A stretch of 64,000 nt of DNA. It comes from an uncultured Lentisphaeria bacterium (GTDB lineage Bacteria > Verrucomicrobiota > Lentisphaeria > Victivallales > UBA1829). Where the stretch lies: the NCBI GenBank assembly GCA_905197955.1, contig CAJKAR010000017.1, forward strand, positions 1 through 64,000. Direction: 5' to 3'. A program made the translations under genes and the position numbers. Below the pieces are notes generated by a model. It worked only from the letters and a program-made list of their open reading frames with translations. It was not told where the DNA came from and made no database searches. Below are positions 42,201 through 50,239 of the stretch, one piece after another. Every line of letters starts with the position of its first letter. The stretch's first letter is position 1.

Positions 42201-43358
42201 ATGAGAAAACCAATGCTTTTTGCGGCGCTGCTTCTGGCTGCCGGAACCTTTTTCGCCGGATGCTGTTTGGACGGATATTCCAAATTGAACGACGGGGATG
42301 CAAAGTATCCTCAGTTGAAGAAGGTCTATGACCGGATGGCGCGGGGAGAGAAGGTGAAAATCGCGTATCTCGGCGGTTCCATCACCTGGGGCGCTACGGC
42401 GACCGATCCGCAGAAGACCTCGTGGCGCGCCCTTTATACAAAGAGTCTGGAGGAGAAATTCCCGGAGGCCCATATCAAGGCGATTGACGCGGCAATCGGT
42501 GGAAAGGGATCCGATCTCGGCGTGTTCCGCATGGATCGCGATGTGATCGCATACAAGCCGGATATGACGCTGGTGGAATTCGCCGTCAACGACGGTCACA
42601 AGGACCGCAACGAATCGTTCGAAGGCGTTCTGCGCAAACTGCATAAATCCAATCCGGAGATGGCGATTGTTGTGGTGATCGCCGGATCGGGTGACAAAAA
42701 GTTCGCGTCGATCAATCAGGATAAATACATCGAAATAGCCAACTACTACAATCTTCCGTATGCCGACGTGGTGAACGGTGTCAACCGCCTGATCCTTGCG
42801 AACAAGCTCAAGGAGCCGAAACTGATGCTGACCGACGGCTGTCATCCGAACGATTACGGCTATACCATCTACCGGGATGTCGTTGCCGACTCTTTCGGCA
42901 AAGCTGCCGCGGAACCCGGAAAGGCGAAGCCCTGGCCGGCAAAGCCCTTCACGGCGAACCGTTACGAATCCGCCGAGTCGATTCCTCTGGCAACTCTGAT
43001 CAAGGGCAGTTCCGACTGGCGGAAAGAGGTGCCTTCCGTGGTCGGCGCCTGGTTTGACCATCAGCCATCCCGCTGGCTCGACAGCGTGATCGTGCCCCGG
43101 AAGGAGAATGCCGTTCTGACCGTCAAGCGGGTCTGCACCGGAGTCGGCGTCTATTTCGAGATGCTCCCGAAAGGCAGCCGCTTCGAGGTGCTCGCCGATG
43201 GAAAGAAAGTGCTGGATGTGAATACGAATTTCTCCCAGACCAATCCCGGGCTCGGCAATCGCTTCGTGTTCCTGGATGGGCCTGCCAAGGAGCGGACCAT
43301 CATGATCCGGGCACTTGGACAGAATTTGCGTCTTGGAAACCTTCTTGTGACAAAATAA
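42201..43358 (+). CDS. SGNH/GDSL-type esterase lipoprotein
   Basis: 385 aa. The signal peptide ends at the lipobox FAGC, making Cys21 the likely lipid-modified residue. The SGNH core reads YLGGSITWGA (nucleophile Ser), AAIGGKGSDLG (Gly), MTLVEFAVNDGHKD (Asn), and LTDGCHPNDYGY (Asp-x-x-His). This looks like a carbohydrate O-acetylesterase (CE2/CE3-like or related). The C-terminal 150 residues form a beta-rich add-on. Start: AAGG lies 9 bases before 42201; an ATG at 42192 is too close to it. It has its own promoter and a strong terminator. Confidence 0.88.
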   Translation: MRKPMLFAALLLAAGTFFAGCCLDGYSKLNDGDAKYPQLKKVYDRMARGEKVKIAYLGGSITWGATATDPQKTSWRALYTKSLEEKFPEAHIKAIDAAIGGKGSDLGVFRMDRDVIAYKPDMTLVEFAVNDGHKDRNESFEGVLRKLHKSNPEMAIVVVIAGSGDKKFASINQDKYIEIANYYNLPYADVVNGVNRLILANKLKEPKLMLTDGCHPNDYGYTIYRDVVADSFGKAAAEPGKAKPWPAKPFTANRYESAESIPLATLIKGSSDWRKEVPSVVGAWFDHQPSRWLDSVIVPRKENAVLTVKRVCTGVGVYFEMLPKGSRFEVLADGKKVLDVNTNFSQTNPGLGNRFVFLDGPAKERTIMIRALGQNLRLGNLLVTK

Positions 43359-43406
43359 TCGTCTCAACAGCTTCGAGGCCGGAAAGATTTTTCCGCGCCA
43401 TTCCTG

Positions 43407-43447
43407 AAAAACGTGTCTGCGGGCTCTCCCCCCGGACACGTTTTTTT
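43407..43447 (+). terminator. Strong rho-independent terminator
   Basis: AACGTGTC / GACACGTT with an inner CGGG/CCCG stem, then a run of seven T. Confidence 0.9.
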
Positions 43448-43591
43448 CTGTTTCGCAAGGACGACTGCTCTTTTCCCGAAAATGATTTTATCCCAGGAAA
43501 AAGTACTTCTCCGCTTGCAATTTTTCTCTTGAAAAGCTAAATTGTATGTTTAATCTTTATTTACTACATTTATATCTGGAGGAGAATCATC

Positions 43592-44830
43592 ATGTCTGAG
43601 AGTTATCTGCAGAGAGCCTTTGCCCAGCGCATCGGCGGAGAGAAATTCGGCAAGGACACCAAAATCTACAAATTTGAGAAGATCAAACGGGCGAAACGCG
43701 AAGCCATGGCGAAGAATCCCGGAGTTTCTCTGATCGACATGGGCGTCGGCGAACCGGACGACATGGCCTTCCCCTGCGTGATCGAAGCCATGAAAAACGA
43801 AGTCTCCAAATGGGAAAACCGCATTTACGCCGACAACGGCGTGCAGGAATTCAAAGACGCCGCCGCCCGCTATATGAAGGCGCTTTACGGCGTTGATCTG
43901 GATCCTGTCAACGAGATCTGCCATGCGATCGGAAGCAAATCGGCTCTGACCCTGCTTCCCGCATGCTTCATCAATCCCGGCGACATCACAATCATCACGA
44001 TTCCCGGTTATCCGGTGCTCGGAACCTGGACCGAATATCTCGGCGGTGAAATGGTCAAACTTCCGCTTCTGGAAGAGAACGGCTTCCTGCCCGATCTCGA
44101 CAGTCTCACCGAGGATCAGTGCCGCCGTGCCAAACTGCTTTACCTGAACTATCCGAACAATCCCACGGGCGCTTCCGCTACGGTCGAATTCTTTGAGAAG
44201 GCGATCGCCTTTGCGAAAAAGCACGAGATTCTGATCGTCAGCGATGCCGCTTATGCGCCGCTGAATTTTGTCGGCAAGCCGCTGAGCATTCTGTCGGTTC
44301 CCGGCGGAAAGGATGTCGCGGTGGAGCTGCACAGTATGTCCAAGGGCTTCAACATGACCGGCTGGCGCTTGAGCTGGGTGTGCGGCAATCCGCTGGCGGT
44401 CAAGGCGTTCGCGACGGTCAAGGACAACGCCGACAGCGGACAGTTCATTGCCATTCAGAAGGCCGCCATTGCCGCTCTCGACGATCAGGCCTCGATTACT
44501 CCTGCAATCAGTGCCAAATATGAGCGCCGTCTCCGCAGCATGGTGGAAACCCTCCGGAAACTCGGCTTCAACGCGAAGGTTCCGGCCGGCTCCTTCTATC
44601 TTTATGTGAAGGCTCCGAAAGCCGCTTCCGACGGTACCGTCTTCACTTCCGGCGAGGACTTCAGCCAGTGGCTCATCAAAACGAAGCTTATCAGCTCCGT
44701 TCCCTGGGATGATGCCGGAAACTACGTCCGTTTCAGCGCGACCTTTGTCGCACGCGGCGGACAGGAAGAGGAAAAGGCCGTTCTTGACGAGTTCGCAAGA
44801 CGCCTTTCCGACGCCAAATTCACATTCTGA
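43592..44830 (+). CDS. dapL: LL-diaminopimelate aminotransferase
   Basis: 412-aa fold-type I PLP aminotransferase. It forms LL-diaminopimelate directly from tetrahydrodipicolinate in lysine and peptidoglycan synthesis. Motifs: the N-terminal IDMGVGEPDDMAFP, YPNNPTGASA, SDAAYAPLNF, and SMSKGFNMTGWRLSW with the PLP lysine, then the C-terminal RFSATFVARG with the substrate-binding Arg. GGAGGAG is the ribosome site. DapL is used in Lentisphaerae-related phyla and some anaerobes. A related class I aminotransferase (for example alanine or aspartate type) cannot be wholly excluded. A strong terminator follows. Confidence 0.87.
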   Translation: MSESYLQRAFAQRIGGEKFGKDTKIYKFEKIKRAKREAMAKNPGVSLIDMGVGEPDDMAFPCVIEAMKNEVSKWENRIYADNGVQEFKDAAARYMKALYGVDLDPVNEICHAIGSKSALTLLPACFINPGDITIITIPGYPVLGTWTEYLGGEMVKLPLLEENGFLPDLDSLTEDQCRRAKLLYLNYPNNPTGASATVEFFEKAIAFAKKHEILIVSDAAYAPLNFVGKPLSILSVPGGKDVAVELHSMSKGFNMTGWRLSWVCGNPLAVKAFATVKDNADSGQFIAIQKAAIAALDDQASITPAISAKYERRLRSMVETLRKLGFNAKVPAGSFYLYVKAPKAASDGTVFTSGEDFSQWLIKTKLISSVPWDDAGNYVRFSATFVARGGQEEEKAVLDEFARRLSDAKFTF

Positions 44831-44854
44831 CCCTTCCGGTTGGAATGACAGTCA

Positions 44855-44890
44855 ACCGGGACGGCAGCATCCGTCCCGGTCCGTTTTTTT
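44855..44890 (+). terminator. Strong terminator 13 bp before a kinase gene
   Basis: Stem ACCGGGACGG / CCGTCCCGGT (9 pairs plus) with a CAGCAT loop, then CCGTTTTTTT. The kinase start at 44903 follows almost directly, so that gene needs read-through or an internal promoter. Confidence 0.9.
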
Positions 44891-44902
44891 CAGCGAGGCT
44901 TT

Positions 44903-47884
44903 ATGAGTGAGTCCAAGACCCCGGAGATTCCGGAACCGCCCACCGATACCATATCCGGTATGGAGACGGTTCATATCGACATCGAAGGGCTTTACCGCAA
45001 TACCGAATCTGATCCCGGCGCACCTCTCAATCTGGAAAATCTGGAGATGGATTCCGGCGATGTCCTTTCCACCCTGACGCGAAAGCCTCCGGAAAAATAC
45101 AAGTTCCGCAAGAGTATCGGTCATGGCGGAATGAAAGTCGTCATACAGGTCAAGGACCGGGATACGACTCGTGACATCGCCATGGCGCTTCTTCCCGATG
45201 CGCAGTCCCGTCCCAAACGCGACATCATCCGCTTTATTGAAGAGGCCCGCATCACAGCAAGTCTGGAGCACCCGAACATCGTTCCTGTCCACGATATCGG
45301 TGTCGATACGCACGGATCCCCTTACTTCACCATGAAGCTCATCAAGGGGGAGAATCTAGCCTCCGTGATCCGCAAACTTCACGATGGCGATCCGGAATAT
45401 CTGGAAAACTACACGCTCGACAAGCTCCTTCTTGTATTCATAAAAATCTGCAACGGCGTGGCGTTTGCCCATTCCAAGGGGGTGTTGCATCTGGATCTGA
45501 AGCCGGAGAACATTCAGCTCGGCGACTTCGGCGAAGTGATTATCATGGACTGGGGACTTGCCAGAGTTATTTCGGAAAAGGAGCCGGATGAAACGGCATC
45601 GCCGGAAAAGGATGTCCCGATCTTCGAAAACCGTACCAGCGATGGCATCCGGAAGGGCACTCCCGGCTACATGGCTCCGGAACAGGCCGCCGGAAAAAAC
45701 AGTGAAAAGGATTTCCGAACCGATGTCTATTCCCTGGGCGCGATTCTCTACTCCATGCTGACGTTTCAGAATCCTCTCCGCGGAACCACTCTGAAGGAGA
45801 TGCTTGCCGAAACGGTCAACGGAATGGTGGTTCCGCCTTCGAAGCGTGCTCCGGACCGGATCATTCCGAGCAGTCTGGAGGCTGTCGTGATGAAGGCTAT
45901 GGCAGTGAAGCCTGCCGACCGTTATCAGGGCGCAAAGGATCTCCGGAACGATGTGCTTGCGTTTCTGAGCGGTCATGCGACCCATGCCGAACGGGCAACT
46001 CCGCTGAAAAAGGCACTGCTCTTTACCAGGAGACATCGGATATCGGTGTTGTCGGTGAGTGTGACGCTGTTTCTGCTTCTTCTGACGGGGCTGTATGCGA
46101 TGCTGGAATTTTCGCGTCAGCATGGTGACTGGATTTCAGCATTCGAACGGGATTTCACGGTCCCGGGGACGAGCCTTGACGGAATTGCTTTTTATGACGG
46201 AACCCTTTCCAGACGGATTCCCGCATGGACCCTCTCTGCCGCCGGATTGAAGATGCATCGCGGAGAGTGGCTCTGGCTCACGGATACGAAGATCAAGGAA
46301 AATGTGAAAATTATTCTGGAGGTGTTTTCCGCCTCGCCCGGAAATGCCTTTGAAGTCTGTCTGAACTCCCGTTTTGAACCTCTGCCGGCGTGGTGGCGTC
46401 TGCCGGGGGGATATTCTTTCCATACATCCGGCTATCGCGGCTCCATGGATCTGATCTACAAGAACGAGAAGGGGAATGTGCCGGAGATTATTTCCGGAGC
46501 GGCATCCCGGATTGAGAACGGAGCTGTGAACCGGATTGAGATCGAACGGGTGAACGAGAAACTCTCGGTCACGGTGAACGGTCATGAGCTTTCGGCTGTC
46601 GATCTGTTTCCGCTGACCGGCCGGGAGTATGAACAGATCGGTCTGCGTTCATTCGGATCGGCCTCGGTGCTCTGTTCGATCCGGGTGTTCCGGCTGGCGC
46701 TGCCGGAGAAGGCCAGTCCGGTAATCGCCGGAGATGCGCTGGTCGAAACGCGCCATTTCGAGGATGCCATCGACAAGTATCTCACGATTGCGGACGATTA
46801 TGTGCGCGGTCCCGTCGCCGAAGAGGCTCTCGCCAAGGCTTACGCCACCGCTGCCGGATCTGTGACGGATGAACAGAAACGCTCTCAGATTCTGATCGGA
46901 ATCAAACGCCGGATCGCATCCCGTTTCGCTTCATTCGCCTATCAGGAGAAAATTCTGGAGATTGATGCCCTGATGCTCTGGCGCAATGGAAACTACAAGG
47001 CGTCTCTTTCGATTGTGGATGATATTTTCAAGCGGAATCCGAACACGGGAATCGTAAAAAACATTCTTCAGCTTCCCCATCGGAGACTGCCCGAATATGT
47101 GATTCCGGAACTGATGAGGAACATTATCCGCACGAAGGATATCACGCGCCTCAATCTTTCGGGGTATGGAATTGCCGACCTGACGCCGCTTTCCGGAATG
47201 AAGCTGGTGTATCTGGACTGCTCGGACAACAATCTGACCAGTCTGGCCGGACTGGACGGCATGCCGCTCGAAGTGCTCGGTTGTTCGGGAAACCGGATCA
47301 CATCGCTGGAGCCGCTGCGGGGGATGCCGCTTCAGACGCTGTTCTGTCAGGAGAATCTGATCCGCGATCTTTCTCCGCTGGATTCCGAATCGCTGATTGA
47401 TTTGAACTGTTCCTGGAATCGTCTTTCCTCTCTGGACAGTTTGCGGGGATTTGCCCTGGATCGTCTTCTGTGTCGCGGCAACGGAATCGTTTCGCTGGAG
47501 CCGCTGCGGGGTATGCCGCTTCAGCGGCTGGATGCAGGACTGAATCCGCTGGATTCGCTGGATCCGCTGCGGGGTATGCCGCTGGAGTTTCTGCGGCTGG
47601 ATGGAACGAATATTTCGGATCTTTCGCCGCTGCGGGGTATGCCGCTGGCGGTGCTCGGATTGTATAATTGTCAGAAGATTCGAGATATTTCCCCGATTCT
47701 GGAACTGGGAACTCTGGAGGTGCTGAGCATTTCCGAGACAACGGAGGGAATCCGTCGATTGAAGACGATGCCGGGATTGATTCTGCTCTCTTCCGAACAG
47801 TCGCTGCCCTTTGGCAGTGATGCAAAGCTGCGTGATTCCTGGCGGGCTCCGGAGTCGGGAAACGCGAAAAAGCGGAAAGAGTGA
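44903..47884 (+). CDS. Transmembrane Ser/Thr kinase with WNK-like lysine and LRR sensor
   Basis: 993 aa. Kinase domain is about residues 65-360: the glycine-rich loop reads GHGGMK (73-78), so Lys78 replaces the third Gly, while the usual beta3 A-x-K reads IAMAL with Ala95 where the Lys should be. Glu114, the catalytic loop HLDLKPEN (Asp198), DWG in place of DFG (Asp216) and APE (258-260) are intact. One membrane helix follows (380-401). The extracytoplasmic part has a beta-rich LamG-like region (about 410-610) and eight or so leucine-rich repeats (750-970). A sensor kinase that looks active. GAGG lies only 4 bases before the start. Confidence 0.85.
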   Translation: MSESKTPEIPEPPTDTISGMETVHIDIEGLYRNTESDPGAPLNLENLEMDSGDVLSTLTRKPPEKYKFRKSIGHGGMKVVIQVKDRDTTRDIAMALLPDAQSRPKRDIIRFIEEARITASLEHPNIVPVHDIGVDTHGSPYFTMKLIKGENLASVIRKLHDGDPEYLENYTLDKLLLVFIKICNGVAFAHSKGVLHLDLKPENIQLGDFGEVIIMDWGLARVISEKEPDETASPEKDVPIFENRTSDGIRKGTPGYMAPEQAAGKNSEKDFRTDVYSLGAILYSMLTFQNPLRGTTLKEMLAETVNGMVVPPSKRAPDRIIPSSLEAVVMKAMAVKPADRYQGAKDLRNDVLAFLSGHATHAERATPLKKALLFTRRHRISVLSVSVTLFLLLLTGLYAMLEFSRQHGDWISAFERDFTVPGTSLDGIAFYDGTLSRRIPAWTLSAAGLKMHRGEWLWLTDTKIKENVKIILEVFSASPGNAFEVCLNSRFEPLPAWWRLPGGYSFHTSGYRGSMDLIYKNEKGNVPEIISGAASRIENGAVNRIEIERVNEKLSVTVNGHELSAVDLFPLTGREYEQIGLRSFGSASVLCSIRVFRLALPEKASPVIAGDALVETRHFEDAIDKYLTIADDYVRGPVAEEALAKAYATAAGSVTDEQKRSQILIGIKRRIASRFASFAYQEKILEIDALMLWRNGNYKASLSIVDDIFKRNPNTGIVKNILQLPHRRLPEYVIPELMRNIIRTKDITRLNLSGYGIADLTPLSGMKLVYLDCSDNNLTSLAGLDGMPLEVLGCSGNRITSLEPLRGMPLQTLFCQENLIRDLSPLDSESLIDLNCSWNRLSSLDSLRGFALDRLLCRGNGIVSLEPLRGMPLQRLDAGLNPLDSLDPLRGMPLEFLRLDGTNISDLSPLRGMPLAVLGLYNCQKIRDISPILELGTLEVLSISETTEGIRRLKTMPGLILLSSEQSLPFGSDAKLRDSWRAPESGNAKKRKE
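47150..47740 (+). repeat. Leucine-rich repeat coding stretch
   Basis: About eight 22-23-codon units with consensus L-x-P-L-R-G-M-P-L-x-x-L. Four copies of a near-identical DNA core (ctgcggggtatgccgct or one-base variants) make recombination or slippage possible. Confidence 0.8.
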
Positions 47885-47925
47885 CATCGGCTTTCCTGTC
47901 GGGAAATTCCGGAGAAAAGCCGATG
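47885..47925. terminator. Inverted repeat between convergent kinase and sirtuin genes
   Basis: Perfect 10-bp arms CATCGGCTTT / AAAGCCGATG with a 21-base loop. It lacks a T run. It is placed 0-10 bp from the stops of the two convergent genes and probably ends both transcripts. Confidence 0.6.
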
Positions 47926-47935
47926 GAATGAAGCG

Positions 47936-48691
47936 TCAGTTCAGTTCTGTTTTCAGCTTCTGTTCCAGGGATTCAAAGACGGTTTTCAGATCGTCGAATT
48001 TGAGTTCCGCATACCGGTCAAGAGAGGTCGGCTGCCTGTTGACAATGACGATTTTTCCACCGTTCTGCAGGACAATTCGCGGCAGACTTGCCGCAGGCTC
48101 CACGGTCAGACTGCTGCCGAGAACCAGCATCAGATCCGACTGCCGGAGCATCCGTTCAGCGGAGTAGAGAAGATTGGAATCCAGAGCTTCGCCGTAGAAG
48201 ACAATGTGCGGCTTGATGAGTCCGCCGCATTTGCCGCAGCGCGGAACCTTTCCGGCGCGGACCACAGAAACAATGAATGGATAGTCGAACTGTTTACCGC
48301 AGTTCATGCAGGAGTGAATCGCGGGACTGCCATGGAGTTCACCGAGCTTTTTGCTGCCGGCCCGTTCGTGCAGAAGATCGATGTTCTGCGTATAGGTCAT
48401 TTTGACGATATCCCGTTTTTCGAGTTCCGCGATGACGCGATGGACCACGTTCGGTTCATATTTGTCCAGCTCGTAGAGAAATGGTTTTGCCCAGTCGTAA
48501 AAGAGTTCCGGATTTTGTACGAAGCAGTCGATGGAGAGAAGTTCCTCCACCTCCATGCCGCGGAATTTTTTGCTGTAAATGCCGTTTGCACTGCGGAAAT
48601 CGGGAATTCCGGAGAGAGTCGAGATCCCCGCTCCGGTGAAAACGGTGCAGAGTTTGGAGTTCAGCAGAAGTTCATAGAGTTGATCGGACAT
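47936..48691 (-). CDS. Sir2-family NAD-dependent protein deacylase
   Basis: 251-aa sirtuin. NAD-binding motifs TGAGISTLSGIPDFRS (residues 20-35) and TQNIDLLHERAG, the catalytic His in GELHGS, two zinc-binding pairs CMNCG and CGKCGG, and LGSSLTVEPAASLP near residue 195. It removes acetyl or other acyl groups from lysine with NAD. The close relation to CobB or to archaeal types is not resolved here. It converges on the kinase gene and is divergent from the synthase at 48912. Confidence 0.93.
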   Translation of the reverse strand: MSDQLYELLLNSKLCTVFTGAGISTLSGIPDFRSANGIYSKKFRGMEVEELLSIDCFVQNPELFYDWAKPFLYELDKYEPNVVHRVIAELEKRDIVKMTYTQNIDLLHERAGSKKLGELHGSPAIHSCMNCGKQFDYPFIVSVVRAGKVPRCGKCGGLIKPHIVFYGEALDSNLLYSAERMLRQSDLMLVLGSSLTVEPAASLPRIVLQNGGKIVIVNRQPTSLDRYAELKFDDLKTVFESLEQKLKTELN

Positions 48692-48874
48692 AGCAGTTCA
48701 TCCTCCTGATAAGATACCGGAATGCAATGTACCATGAACTGCCGGAAAATGCAAGTGCTTTTGCGGGAGTCACCTGCGGAAGAGATTTTTAGGGAATGAT
48801 TTGGAATAATTTTCCGCATTTTTCAGGTGTTCCCGTCTTGTAAATTTTTTTTGCGGATTTATATTTCTGATTCA

Positions 48875-48890
48875 GCAGTCTGCCGACTGC
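48875..48890 (+). other. Small hairpin just upstream of a ribosome site
   Basis: Perfect stem GCAGTC / GACTGC with a TGCC loop, 5 bases before the GGCAAGGAG ribosome site of the next gene. It could affect translation or be the foot of an attenuator; no leader peptide is visible. Confidence 0.4.
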
Positions 48891-48911
48891 GGAAGGCAAG
48901 GAGTTTTTGGT

Positions 48912-50234
48912 ATGAAAAAGACATTGAAAAACGTGGCTGAACCGAATCTGTTCCGGGATACATTTTCCTACGACAGAATTCCCGCGTTCAAGCTGACCGA
49001 AAAGACGGTTGAACCCCGTTTGCCTGAAGATTTCTGGATCACCGATACTACATTCCGTGACGGACAGCAGGCGCGTCCGCCTTATACCGTCGGTGAAATC
49101 GTGGAAATTTTCAAATTCATGCACCGGATCGGTGGAAAGCACGGACTCATCCGTCAGAGCGAATTTTTCCTTTATGGAGAACAGGATCGGAAAGCGGTCG
49201 AAGCCTGTCAGGAACTCGGCTATGAGTTCCCCCAGATTACCGCATGGATCCGTGCAGTCAAAAAAGATTTCGAACTCGTCAAGCAGATGGGTCTGCGCGA
49301 AACAGGGATTCTGACATCCTGTTCTGATTATCATATTTTTCTGAAACTCCGGAAGACTCGCCGTCAGGCTCTGGATTCCTACAAGGAGATTGTGGAGGCG
49401 GCTCTGGAAAACGGCGTCGCTCCGCGCTGCCATCTGGAGGATGCCACCCGCGCCGATATCGACGGGTTTGTCATTCCCATGATTAATGAACTCAATGAGC
49501 TGTGCGCGGACAGTCCCCTGAAGGTGAAATTCCGTCTTTGCGACACCATGGGCTACGGACTCCCGTTCCCGAATGTTCCGGCACCCCGCGGCATTCCCGC
49601 TCTGCTGAACAAGATCCTGACGGAGACCGATACGCCTTCCGAACTGCTGGAATGGCACGGACATAATGATTTCCACAAGGTGCTTGCCAATGCGGTCTGC
49701 GCCTGGATTTACGGTTGTTCCGCCGCGAATGGAACGTTCCTCGGATTCGGAGAACGGACAGGCAATCCGCCGATCGAAGGACTGGTCTTCGAATGGATGG
49801 GACTGACCGGAATCAACGATGGCATTGATACAACCGCGATTACGGAAATGGCAAATTTCTTCCGCACGAAGATTAAATACAATATTCCGGCGAACTATCC
49901 GTTTGTCGGAGCGGATTTCAACACGACGCGCGCCGGAATCCATGCCGACGGGTTGACAAAAAACGAAGAAATTTACAATATCTTTGATACGGAAAAATTC
50001 CTTGGGCGTCCCTGCCGGGTTGCGGTATCGAATACATCGGGCCTTGCGGGAATCGCGTACTGGATTCAGGAGAACATTCCTGCGGGAGCGAACATCCGCA
50101 AGGATAATCCGGGGATCGTCGAGATTCGCGACTGGATCGACAGCGAATACGCAAAGGGAAGAACCACTACCATCAGCGACGAGGAGATGCTCCGGCTGGT
50201 CGGACGCTATCTTCCGGAACTTGTAAACGGGTGA
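48912..50234 (+). CDS. Isopropylmalate / homocitrate / Re-citrate synthase-like enzyme
   Basis: 440-aa HMGL-like acyltransferase that condenses acetyl-CoA with a 2-oxo acid. The TIM barrel opens ITDTTFRDGQQARPPYTV; the metal-binding H-x-H appears as EWHGHNDFHKVLANA, with NPPIEGLVFEW next. It has no C-terminal LeuA regulatory domain, so it is not a standard LeuA. The wording of the motifs (FRDGQQ, IRQSEFFLYG, GFGERTGNPPIEG) is like the group that includes anaerobic Re-citrate synthases, so citrate synthesis is a serious alternative to leucine or lysine synthesis. AAGGAG precedes the start. Confidence 0.78.
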   Translation: MKKTLKNVAEPNLFRDTFSYDRIPAFKLTEKTVEPRLPEDFWITDTTFRDGQQARPPYTVGEIVEIFKFMHRIGGKHGLIRQSEFFLYGEQDRKAVEACQELGYEFPQITAWIRAVKKDFELVKQMGLRETGILTSCSDYHIFLKLRKTRRQALDSYKEIVEAALENGVAPRCHLEDATRADIDGFVIPMINELNELCADSPLKVKFRLCDTMGYGLPFPNVPAPRGIPALLNKILTETDTPSELLEWHGHNDFHKVLANAVCAWIYGCSAANGTFLGFGERTGNPPIEGLVFEWMGLTGINDGIDTTAITEMANFFRTKIKYNIPANYPFVGADFNTTRAGIHADGLTKNEEIYNIFDTEKFLGRPCRVAVSNTSGLAGIAYWIQENIPAGANIRKDNPGIVEIRDWIDSEYAKGRTTTISDEEMLRLVGRYLPELVNG

Positions 50235-50239
50235 GCTCC

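Noticed and set aside
41097..43439. A 780-codon open frame on the minus strand
   Set aside because: Its translation is a frame-shifted reading of the SGNH lipoprotein gene and the SBF transporter, both of which have clear domains and signals. No homology or ribosome site.
47150..47740. Possible CRISPR-like or minisatellite array
   Set aside because: The repeats are in-frame LRR codons of a kinase gene, with no uniform spacers.
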